Below are positions 1 through 6,131 of a DNA stretch of 7,217 bases, one piece after another (the stretch's first letter is position 1; the number at the start of each line of letters is the position of its first letter). Both the position numbers and the translations under genes were made by a program. Under the pieces are notes generated by a model. It made no database searches. It was not told where the DNA came from and saw only the letters and a program-made list of their open reading frames with translations. This DNA comes from an uncultured Sulfitobacter sp. (GTDB lineage: Bacteria > Pseudomonadota > Alphaproteobacteria > Rhodobacterales > Rhodobacteraceae), in NCBI GenBank assembly GCA_937923365.1, contig CALAIJ010000135.1, positions 1 through 7,217 of the forward strand, given 5' to 3'.

Positions 1-1290
1 TTTGAAGTTGAACGCGGAGCAATAGGCGCGCGAGTTCATTGAGGCGTCGCCAAGCTCAATAATCTCGGCCCCGCCAGAGATTTCTTCCCAAACGGTTGTG
101 TCCTCGGCTAACGCATCGCGTGATTGGTCCACGTAGGACAGTTTCACGGTGTCACCGAATGTCACCGCGCCTTCGTCGGGTTGGGTTTGTCCGGTCAGCA
201 TCGAGAACAACGTCGATTTACCAGCGCCGTTTGGCCCGATCACGCCGACGATCCCACCCGGAGGCAGGTCAAATGACAGGCCTTCTACTAACAGTTTGTC
301 GCCCATGGCCTTCTTAAGGTTCTCAACCTCAATCACCTTGGACCCAAGCCGTGGACCGTTAGGAATAATGATCTGGGCGCGGCCAATTTTTTCGCGCTCG
401 GACTGGTTCGCCATCTCGTTATAGGACGCGATCCGGGCTTTGGATTTGGCCTGCCGGGCCTTGGCGCCTTGCCGCATCCATTCCAATTCGCGTTCCAGCG
501 TTTTTTGCTTGGATTTGTCGTCTTTCGCTTCACGCTCCATCCGTTTGGCTTTGGCTTCCAACCACGAGGAATAGTTGCCCTCGTAAGGAATGCCCTTGCC
601 GCGGTCCAGCTCAAGGATCCAGCTGGTGATGTCATCCAGGAAATAGCGGTCGTGGGTCACGATCAGAATCGTGCCTTTGTAGTCCATCAGGTGCTGTTGC
701 AGCCACGCGATGGTTTCCGCATCAAGGTGGTTTGTCGGCTCGTCCAGCAGCAGCATGTCGGGCGCTTCCAGCAGGAGCTTACACAGGGCCACACGGCGGG
801 CCTCACCACCTGACAGGTCCTTGATGTTGGCGTCATCCGGAGGGCAGCGCAGCGCTTCCATCGAAACATCGATCTGGCTGTCCAGATCCCAGAGGTTCTG
901 GGCATCAATGTCGTCTTGCAGTTTCGCCATCTCGTCCGCGGTTTCATCCGAGTAGTTCATCGCCAGCTCGTTGTAGCGGTCCAGAACGGCCTTCTTTTCC
1001 GCCACGCCCAGCATCACGTTCTCGCGGACAGTCAGGGTTTCGTCCAGCTTTGGTTCTTGCGGCAGGTAGCCCACTTTGGCGCCTTCAGCTGCCCAAGCCT
1101 CACCGGTGAAGTCCTTGTCCAGACCCGCCATGATCTTGAGCAGGGTCGACTTACCCGCGCCGTTCACGCCAACCACGCCGATTTTCACGCCCGGCAGGAA
1201 GTTCAGGTGGATGTTTTCAAAGGTTTTCTTGCCCCCGGGGTAAGTCTTGGAGACGCCGGACATGTGGTAGACGAATTGATAGGCGGCCAT
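1..1290 (-). CDS. ettA: Energy-dependent translational throttle protein EttA (ABC-F), C-terminus cut by window edge
   Basis: This is a cytoplasmic ABC-F ATPase that, in E. coli, binds the ribosomal E site and gates entry into elongation according to the ATP/ADP ratio. The first 430 residues are present; the family is about 550 long, so the second signature and second Walker B lie off the left edge. ABC domain 1 has Walker A at residues 41-49 (GVNGAGKST), signature LSGGE at 159-163, Walker B LLLDEPTNHLD at 180-190 with catalytic Glu184, and switch His213. The inter-domain linker (about 235-310) is rich in Lys, Arg and Glu and contains ELEWMRQGAKARQ, which is characteristic of EttA. Domain 2 Walker A is at 352-360 (GPNGAGKST). 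The visible part ends in NSRAYCSAFNF, also EttA-like. The ATG is supported by AGGAA seven bases upstream (1302-1298). The frame is open throughout. The A-loop position of domain 2 is Met329 rather than an aromatic residue. The gene is transcribed divergently from the hydrolase gene. Confidence 0.96.
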   Translation of the reverse strand, partial: MAAYQFVYHMSGVSKTYPGGKKTFENIHLNFLPGVKIGVVGVNGAGKSTLLKIMAGLDKDFTGEAWAAEGAKVGYLPQEPKLDETLTVRENVMLGVAEKKAVLDRYNELAMNYSDETADEMAKLQDDIDAQNLWDLDSQIDVSMEALRCPPDDANIKDLSGGEARRVALCKLLLEAPDMLLLDEPTNHLDAETIAWLQQHLMDYKGTILIVTHDRYFLDDITSWILELDRGKGIPYEGNYSSWLEAKAKRMEREAKDDKSKQKTLERELEWMRQGAKARQAKSKARIASYNEMANQSEREKIGRAQIIIPNGPRLGSKVIEVENLKKAMGDKLLVEGLSFDLPPGGIVGVIGPNGAGKSTLFSMLTGQTQPDEGAVTFGDTVKLSYVDQSRDALAEDTTVWEEISGGAEIIELGDASMNSRAYCSAFNFK

Positions 1291-1306
1291 GCGAGGATTC
1301 CTGTCT

Positions 1307-1350
1307 GGTCAAATGAGGTTTGACCCCGCAATATCGCGGGTATGGGTCAA
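1307..1350. promoter_or_regulatory. Inverted repeat plus third half-site in the ettA/hydrolase divergent gap
   Basis: GGTCAAA (1307-1313) and TTTGACC (1319-1325) form a perfect 7+7 inverted repeat around a 5-base spacer. A third copy of the half-site, GGTCAA, lies at 1345-1350 inside codons 2-3 of the hydrolase gene. TTGAC (1320-1324) can also pair with GTCAA (1346-1350), continuing directly into CCCGC (1325-1329) with GCGGG (1336-1340). That makes a 10-bp hairpin with a 6-base loop and a 5-base bulge that contains the hydrolase ATG. The two pairings exclude each other. The region could be an operator for a dimeric regulator, an RNA structure, or both. For ettA, a weak minus-strand promoter TTGATC (1356-1351), 17 bases, TATTGC (1333-1328) can be drawn. 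No regulator is identified. Confidence 0.4.
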
Positions 1351-2652
1351 GATCAACGCAGAGCTTGGATACAAGGCATAGTCGCCGCTGGAATGCTGAT
1401 GGTGCTCGCCGCTTGCAGCACCGGCGTCACGCTTTCGCAGGCGCCAAATCTGTACCGTGATGGCAAGAATTATCCGTCCAGTCTGGTGCCGCAGGCCCTG
1501 CAGGTCGTCGATCCGCCGATCTTTTATGTCACCGACCGTGCGCCTGTGCGGACAGGCGGGCAGATCACAGGCTACGGGACAGGGCGGTCCGACCAGATGG
1601 CATTCGGGTCCGCCAAGGTGCGTTTCGGGGCTGTCGACTGGGCTGATCTGGTTGCGCGGACACATGTCGGCAAAGGCGGGCAGATCTCCAAGCTGGAAGT
1701 GGCAGAAGTCACGGAAGCGGTGCGGTTCGATGCCATACCTTTGCAGGCGGAACGCGCGGAGGGCGGTCTGAGAGTTCTTCGCGACGCACAGGCCAGTTAC
1801 GCACAGAACACGGTCGCGTTTCAAAACGCGCTAAAAGCAGAGATCAAACGGACAGGAAACGGGCGCGTTCTGGTTTATGTCCACGGGGTCAGTAACGACT
1901 TTGAGAATTCGTTGCAGACCTTGGCCAGTCTTTGGCACTTTACCGGACGGCGCAGCACGCCCGTGGCTTTCACGTGGCCCGCGGGCAACGGTGGCGTGCT
2001 GGGCTATTTCCGGGACCGCGAGGCAGGCGACTTCAGCGTCTACCACGCAAAGGAATTTCTGCGGATGCTGGCTGCCATGCCTGAGGTCGAGGACATCGAC
2101 ATCGTAGCCCACTCGCGGGGGACGTCCGTCATGACGCAGGCGCTGCGCGAGCTGGTGATCGCCGCCCGCGCCCAGGGCCAGGCGCCCAAACGGGCGATGA
2201 AGACAGGGACGCTTATTCTGGCGGCCCCTGATCTGGATATCGGCATTTTGCGCCAAAGGTTGCTGTCCGAGCGGTTCTCGGAGGCCTTCGAGCAGGTCAA
2301 TGTCTACCTCAACCCCGATGATGCAGCCCTACGGCTGTCGTCTTTCATCACCAAGTATCCCAAGCTGGGCGCGGCCAAGGGGGAGGATTTCAACGAAGGC
2401 GAGCTGGAGACCTTGCGCAAACAGGGGCTTATCCACCTTGTCAGGGTCGAAGGAGCAGGCGGTTCGGACAGCCATTCCTATTTCCGGAACAACCCGGCGG
2501 TGCTGTCCGATATCGTGCTGGCGTTGCGCACACGGGCCTTCCCCGGCGGAACGCTCAGGCCGCTCGAATCTGATTCCGACACGATCTGGCGCTTGCAGCC
2601 CAACTATCCGCTTGACCGTCTGCCCGATCTCGAAATCGAAGTGCAAAGATGA
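1342..2652 (+). CDS. Lipoprotein alpha/beta hydrolase, DUF900 / COG4782 type
   Basis: This is a predicted serine esterase/lipase-like hydrolase of 436 residues with unknown substrate. The N-terminus has a charged stretch (MGQDQRR), a hydrophobic stretch from about 13, and a lipobox L22-A23-A24-C25, so the protein is probably lipid-anchored after cleavage before Cys25. The hydrolase core starts near 172. His181-Gly182 follows a beta strand (oxyanion region), the nucleophile elbow is A-H-S258-R-G, the acid is probably D297 or D299 in AAPDLD, and the base is H378 in SDSHSYF followed by NNPAVL. These match the DUF900 pattern as I recall it. Ala replaces the usual first Gly of GxSxG, which is common in this family. 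Residues 26-170 carry no domain I recognise. An in-frame TGA at 1321-1323 limits the start; the ATG at 1342 is the only good choice, but it has no clear Shine-Dalgarno sequence and sits in a potential hairpin. The stop overlaps the next gene. Confidence 0.85.
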   Translation: MGQDQRRAWIQGIVAAGMLMVLAACSTGVTLSQAPNLYRDGKNYPSSLVPQALQVVDPPIFYVTDRAPVRTGGQITGYGTGRSDQMAFGSAKVRFGAVDWADLVARTHVGKGGQISKLEVAEVTEAVRFDAIPLQAERAEGGLRVLRDAQASYAQNTVAFQNALKAEIKRTGNGRVLVYVHGVSNDFENSLQTLASLWHFTGRRSTPVAFTWPAGNGGVLGYFRDREAGDFSVYHAKEFLRMLAAMPEVEDIDIVAHSRGTSVMTQALRELVIAARAQGQAPKRAMKTGTLILAAPDLDIGILRQRLLSERFSEAFEQVNVYLNPDDAALRLSSFITKYPKLGAAKGEDFNEGELETLRKQGLIHLVRVEGAGGSDSHSYFRNNPAVLSDIVLALRTRAFPGGTLRPLESDSDTIWRLQPNYPLDRLPDLEIEVQR

Positions 2653-3134
2653 GCGCCTTTCAGGAGATGATCGAGACCTTCGCCCAGACTGGCCAGTTGG
2701 AAGGTATCTGGTTGCGGTCAGAGCGGCGCGCCGAAGCGATGCCCGAGATGACAGTCTGGATCACCGCCTCGGGGCTTGAGGGGGATCACGGTCGGGCGGG
2801 CAAACGGGCGGTCACGTTGATACAAGCGGAACATTTGCCCGTCATTGGCGCCATGCTGGGTGAAGATCCCCCCGGAGCGGGCGCGCTGCGCCGCAATCTG
2901 GTGGTATCCGGCGTCAATCTAAATGCTTTGAAAGGGCGGCAGCTTGCCATCGGTGGTGCTATTCTTGAAATCACGGGTATTTGCGCGCCCTGTTCGCGGA
3001 TGGAAGAGACCCTTGGCAAAGGCGGCTATAGCGCCATGCGCGGTCACGGCGGGTGGTGCGCGCAGGTGGTCGAGCCCGGCAAAATTGCTGTCGGGGATGC
3101 TGTGCGGCCTTTGGCAGTGACTGCGCCTGATTGA
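2649..3134 (+). CDS. Stand-alone MOSC domain protein
   Basis: The 161-residue protein is essentially one MOSC domain, the fold found at the C-terminus of molybdenum-cofactor sulfurases and in YiiM/mARC proteins, where it is linked to sulfur carriage or Moco binding. Visible hallmarks are GLEGDHGRAGKRAVTLIQAEHL near 40-60, the RRNLVVSGVNLNAL segment near 78-92, the GICAPCSRMEE segment with Cys112 and Cys115, and GHGGWCAQVVEPG near the end. One of the two cysteines in CAPC is the expected conserved cysteine. There is no signal peptide, so it is probably cytoplasmic. Its ATG overlaps the hydrolase stop (ATGA) and only a weak GAAG stands seven bases upstream, so it is probably translated by coupling. 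No Moco gene is nearby, so the substrate cannot be read from context. Confidence 0.88.
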   Translation: MSAFQEMIETFAQTGQLEGIWLRSERRAEAMPEMTVWITASGLEGDHGRAGKRAVTLIQAEHLPVIGAMLGEDPPGAGALRRNLVVSGVNLNALKGRQLAIGGAILEITGICAPCSRMEETLGKGGYSAMRGHGGWCAQVVEPGKIAVGDAVRPLAVTAPD

Positions 3135-3144
3135 CGCCTGTTAA

Positions 3145-3173
3145 TTGACAAGCCGCCCGCAACCCCGTTTGAG
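3145..3173 (+). promoter_or_regulatory. Possible sigma-70-type promoter before nadD
   Basis: A perfect TTGACA (3145-3150) stands 17 bases before TTTGAG (3168-3173). The -35 is a consensus match but the -10 matches at only three of six positions. If used, transcription would start near 3180 and the nadD leader would be only about 25 bases. The alternative is that nadD is read through from the hydrolase/MOSC genes. Confidence 0.3.
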
Positions 3174-3185
3174 GGAGGCGAGATT

Positions 3186-3209
3186 TTGAAAGGCTGTGCC
3201 GCGCCGTGA
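3186..3209 (+). other. Possible 7-codon leader ORF overlapping the nadD start
   Basis: A TTG at 3186 opens a 7-codon frame (MKGCAAP) that ends at TGA 3207-3209, overlapping the nadD GTG at 3206 as GTGA. A strong GGGAGG (3173-3178) lies seven bases before the TTG, whereas nadD itself has only AAAGG twelve bases upstream. It could couple ribosomes into nadD, but such a short frame arises easily by chance. If the promoter at 3145 is the real one, GGGAGG would fall outside the transcript. Confidence 0.2.
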
Positions 3210-3808
3210 GACACCTCTTTCCATATGCAGCCCCCGGTCAGGTCATCGGGTTGTTGGGCGGGTCCTTTGATCCCGCGCACAGCGGGCACGCGCATATCAC
3301 GCGTGAGGCGCTCAAGCGGTTCGGGTTGGACGCGGTGTGGTGGCTGGTCAGCCCCGGCAATCCCCTCAAACAGCGCGGACCCGCAGCGCTGGACAAACGC
3401 ATGGCGCGTGCACGGCAGGTTATGCAGCACCCGCGCGTCACCGTCACGGATATTGAGGCGCATCTGGGCACCCGCTATACGGCGCAGACACTTGCGCATT
3501 TGCGCGCCCGCTATCCGCACGTACAGTTTGTCTGGTTGATGGGGGCCGATAACCTGGCACAACTTCATCTGTGGCAGGATTGGCGGCAGATCATGCAGAC
3601 GGTGCCTGTTGGTGTGCTTGCCCGACCGGGTCAACGGATCTCTGCGCGGATGAGCCGTGCCGCATCGCTCTATGCGCCCTACCGGATCGCAGGACGTCAC
3701 AGCCAGTTACTGCGAAATGCTGCCGCGCCTGCATGGTGTTTCGTCAATGTGCCGATGGTGGATGTGTCCTCCACCGCGATCCGGCAGACTGGGTCATGGG
3801 GTGACTGA
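3206..3808 (+). CDS. nadD: Nicotinate-nucleotide adenylyltransferase NadD
   Basis: This cytoplasmic enzyme transfers AMP from ATP to nicotinate mononucleotide, giving deamido-NAD in NAD biosynthesis. The 200-residue length is typical. The nucleotidyltransferase signature [11 protein letters not shown] is at 18-28, with the HxGH-type histidines H25 and H28. [11 protein letters not shown] near 45-55 and [15 protein letters not shown] near 109-123 are typical NadD blocks, and SSTAIR at 188-193 is the C-terminal ATP-binding motif. The start is GTG at 3206: the frame opens only after a TGA at 3170-3172 and has no ATG before the conserved region. The ribosome site is weak (AAAGG, 12 bases away). 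MOSC lies 71 bp upstream and dacB 67 bp downstream; I see no terminator on either side. In many Rhodobacterales nadD lies elsewhere, near rsfS and proA, so this position may be lineage-specific; that comparison is from memory. Confidence 0.96.
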   Translation: MRHLFPYAAPGQVIGLLGGSFDPAHSGHAHITREALKRFGLDAVWWLVSPGNPLKQRGPAALDKRMARARQVMQHPRVTVTDIEAHLGTRYTAQTLAHLRARYPHVQFVWLMGADNLAQLHLWQDWRQIMQTVPVGVLARPGQRISARMSRAASLYAPYRIAGRHSQLLRNAAAPAWCFVNVPMVDVSSTAIRQTGSWGD

Positions 3809-3875
3809 GGCGCCTGTTATTTGTGAAGGGGCCAGTGGTTGTGCCGCCCCGCGCGGTAGGGTTTAAAGGGCCATT

Positions 3876-5363
3876 ATGCAAAGCCGTATTTCCAGACGAT
3901 TTTTCCTTGGCACTGCCGCCGCGTTTGCGGCCTCGCCCGTGTTGGCCGCCCCGCCTGTTGCGTCGCTGCGGCCCGTGCTGCGCGACCCTGAGTTCCACAA
4001 GCGCGCCGTGCGCAGCGTCGAGGACATCATCCGCACGCACAAGCTGAGCGGAAATGTGGCCTTTGCGTTGGCAGACGCCAGAACCGGCAAGTGGCTGGAG
4101 TGCCAGAATGAAAGCCTTTCCACGCCGCCCGCCAGCACCGCTAAATCCATTACCGCCCTCTATGCACTTGATGCGCTGGGCCCCGACCATCAGTTCCAGA
4201 CGCGTCTCCTGTCCACGGGCGGAGTGATCAACGGTGTTGTGCAGGGTGATCTGATCCTTGCGGGCGGGGGGGATCCCACACTTGATACTGATGCGCTGGC
4301 CAATATGGCGGCCAAGCTTAAGGCGTTGGGGATTACGGGCGTCAAAGGGACCTTCAAGGTCTTCGAGGGCAGTTTGCCCGTGCTGGCACGTATCGACCCA
4401 GAGCAGCCCGATCATGTCGGTTATAACCCCGGCGTGTCCGGCCTCGCGTTAAACTTCAACCGTGTGCATTTTGAATGGAAACGTGAAGGCACCGGATATG
4501 GCGTCACTATGGAAGGGCGCACCGAGGCGTTCCGGCCTGCGGTTCGAATGGCCGTCATGCGAGTGCAGGACCGCCAGACGCCGATCTATACATACGAAGA
4601 CCGTGGCGGTCGCGATAACTGGACCGTAGCGCGTGGTGCCTTGGGCAAAGGCGGATCGCGCTGGTTACCTGTGCGCAAGCCGGGGCTTTACGCGGGCGAG
4701 GTCTTTGCCGTGCTCGCAGGCGGCGAAGGGATCAAGCTGGGCAAGCCACAGATCATCAGCGACCTGCCGCAGGGCGAGGTCTTGGTCGCGCGCAGCAGTC
4801 CGCCGCTCAAAGGTATCTTGCGTGATATGCTGCGGTTTTCCACCAACCTCACAGCCGAGATGATGGGCCTTGCCGCCACACAAAAACGTCTGGGCCGCGT
4901 GACCGATCTGCGCGTTTCAGCCGCCGAGATGAACGCCTGGGCCAAAGGCGCGTTGAACATGCGCAATCCGCAACTGGTCGATCACTCCGGTTTGGGCGAT
5001 GACAGCCGCATGACAGCGCTGGACATGACGCGGGCCATGGTGCGGGTGTTGAACAGTGATTTGCTGGGCATTCTCAAACCTATCGCCATGCGCGACGAAA
5101 AGGGCAAAGTACTTCGCGAGCACCCGCTTGAGGTTCGTGCCAAGACCGGCACCCTTAACTTTGTCTCAGCGCTGTGTGGCTATGTCACGGCCAAAGACGG
5201 GCGGCTGATGGCCTTCACCATCTTTACCGCCGACCCTTCAGAGCGGGCCAAGATCACCCGTGCCTTGCGCGAAGGTCCACCCGGCGGGCAGGCGTGGAAC
5301 AAGCGGTCCAAACGCGTGCAACAGGCTTTGTTGGAGCGTTGGGGTGTGCTTTATGGATCGTGA
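3876..5363 (+). CDS. dacB: D-alanyl-D-alanine carboxypeptidase/endopeptidase, PBP4 type (peptidase S13), Tat-exported
   Basis: This is a periplasmic serine penicillin-binding protein that trims the terminal D-Ala and/or cuts peptide cross-links of peptidoglycan. The 495-residue length fits the S13/PBP4 family. The N-terminus has a twin-arginine motif S6-R7-R8-F9-F10-L11, a short Ala-rich hydrophobic stretch and a likely cleavage after A24 or A25, so export is predicted to be by Tat. All three active-site motifs are present: SxxK at S87-T-A-K90, SxN at S322-T-N324 and KTG at 423-425. Between SxxK and SxN lies the long insert typical of class C low-mass PBPs (including LAGGGDPTLD and the PGVSGLALNFNRV block). 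The start is supported by AAAGGG five bases upstream (3865-3870). The stop TGA is followed by C and then, two codons later in the same frame, the next gene's ATG. Confidence 0.94.
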   Translation: MQSRISRRFFLGTAAAFAASPVLAAPPVASLRPVLRDPEFHKRAVRSVEDIIRTHKLSGNVAFALADARTGKWLECQNESLSTPPASTAKSITALYALDALGPDHQFQTRLLSTGGVINGVVQGDLILAGGGDPTLDTDALANMAAKLKALGITGVKGTFKVFEGSLPVLARIDPEQPDHVGYNPGVSGLALNFNRVHFEWKREGTGYGVTMEGRTEAFRPAVRMAVMRVQDRQTPIYTYEDRGGRDNWTVARGALGKGGSRWLPVRKPGLYAGEVFAVLAGGEGIKLGKPQIISDLPQGEVLVARSSPPLKGILRDMLRFSTNLTAEMMGLAATQKRLGRVTDLRVSAAEMNAWAKGALNMRNPQLVDHSGLGDDSRMTALDMTRAMVRVLNSDLLGILKPIAMRDEKGKVLREHPLEVRAKTGTLNFVSALCGYVTAKDGRLMAFTIFTADPSERAKITRALREGPPGGQAWNKRSKRVQQALLERWGVLYGS

Positions 5364-5369
5364 CCGCTG

Positions 5370-6131
5370 ATGGCGACTTGGGCAGAACTGGACGCGGAAC
5401 TGGCGCTTTGGCGGCAGGCAGGCGAAGTGCCGACGTTCTGGTGGCGTGACGATGACACGCAAGCGCCAACGGAAGATCTTGACCGTTTGATCGCCATGGC
5501 AGAGCGCGCGCGCGCACCTTTGCATCTGGCCGTCATCCCTGCGGATATTGACGCAGGCCTTGCTGCACGGCTGGAGGCGTCACCGCTGGTTTATGCCTTG
5601 CAACACGGGTTCGCGCACAAAAATCACGAGGTCAAACCGCTGCGTGCCTCCGAGGTTGGCATTTCGCGCAATGTTGAAGCGATTGGTGCGGACTTGGCTG
5701 AAGGTTGGAAGCGGATGCAAGCCGCAGCATTGCCGCGACTTCTGCCCGTGTTCGTGCCGCCGTGGAACAGGATCGGGGATCAGGTTTTGGCGCATCTGCC
5801 GCGATGGGGATATGCGGCGCTGTCGAATTTCGACATCCGCCCCAATCCTGCGCCCGTCGCTGGCTTGCAGCATTTCAACGGCCACATGGATCCGATCAAA
5901 TGGAAAGGCGGCGCGCGCTTTACCGGTACGGAGAAGTCGGTGCAATGCGTGGTCGAACACTTGCAGGCCCGTCGTTCCGGTGCGGCCGAGCGGGACGAGC
6001 CCACGGGCTTTGTCACCCATCACTTGCAAACGGACGCGGCAACTTGGGATTTCATGGCTGACTTTATGGATCACGTGACCCACCGGAACGCGACCAGGTG
6101 GATCGCCCTGACCGAGGTGATGCATGGTTGA
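5370..6131 (+). CDS. Polysaccharide-deacetylase-like protein (NodB/CE4 type)
   Basis: The 253-residue protein has no signal peptide or membrane segment, so it is predicted to be cytoplasmic. Motifs resemble the NodB/CE4 fold: FWWRDDDT at 23-30 supplies acidic metal and catalytic residues (D27-D29), HGFAHKNH at 79-86 gives the metal-binding HxxxH pair (H79, H83), FVPPWNR at 128-134 corresponds to the RxPxW/Y motif, and THHL at 216-219 may supply the late catalytic His. The expected reaction is metal-dependent removal of N- or O-acetyl from a sugar; the real substrate is unknown. It belongs to an uncharacterised branch and is not a classic secreted chitin or peptidoglycan deacetylase. It starts six bases after the dacB stop with only a weak GGA twelve bases upstream, so it probably relies on coupling. 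Its end overlaps the GNAT gene by 8 nt, suggesting the two products act together. Confidence 0.8.
   Translation: MATWAELDAELALWRQAGEVPTFWWRDDDTQAPTEDLDRLIAMAERARAPLHLAVIPADIDAGLAARLEASPLVYALQHGFAHKNHEVKPLRASEVGISRNVEAIGADLAEGWKRMQAAALPRLLPVFVPPWNRIGDQVLAHLPRWGYAALSNFDIRPNPAPVAGLQHFNGHMDPIKWKGGARFTGTEKSVQCVVEHLQARRSGAAERDEPTGFVTHHLQTDAATWDFMADFMDHVTHRNATRWIALTEVMHG

Noticed and set aside
1555..1686. Direct repeat GGCGGGCAGATC at 1555-1566 and 1675-1686
   Set aside because: Twelve bases coding for GGQI in the same frame of the hydrolase gene; the flanks do not match, so chance or minor codon reuse explains it.
1309..1824. Open frame of 171 codons on the minus strand opposite the hydrolase gene
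   Set aside because: Covers the hydrolase lipobox region in antisense and shows no domain; a long shadow is common at this GC content.
3152..3179. Possible intrinsic terminator after the MOSC gene
   Set aside because: GCC-G-CCC can pair with GGG-A-GGC only with an internal mismatch and a 14-base loop, and no real T-run follows.
3044..3700. Open frame of 218 codons on the minus strand opposite the MOSC and nadD genes
   Set aside because: It runs antisense to two well-supported genes, has no recognisable domain and is rich in Arg/Pro as expected of shadow frames in GC-rich DNA.
3828..3850. GGGGC (3828-3832) and GCCCC (3846-3850) stem between nadD and dacB
   Set aside because: Only 5 bp with a 13-base loop and no T-run; such pairings occur by chance in GC-rich DNA.
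3744..4415. Open frame of 223 codons on the minus strand opposite the nadD end and dacB start
   Set aside because: Antisense to NadD's SSTAIR end and DacB's Tat signal and SxxK motif; no motif of its own.
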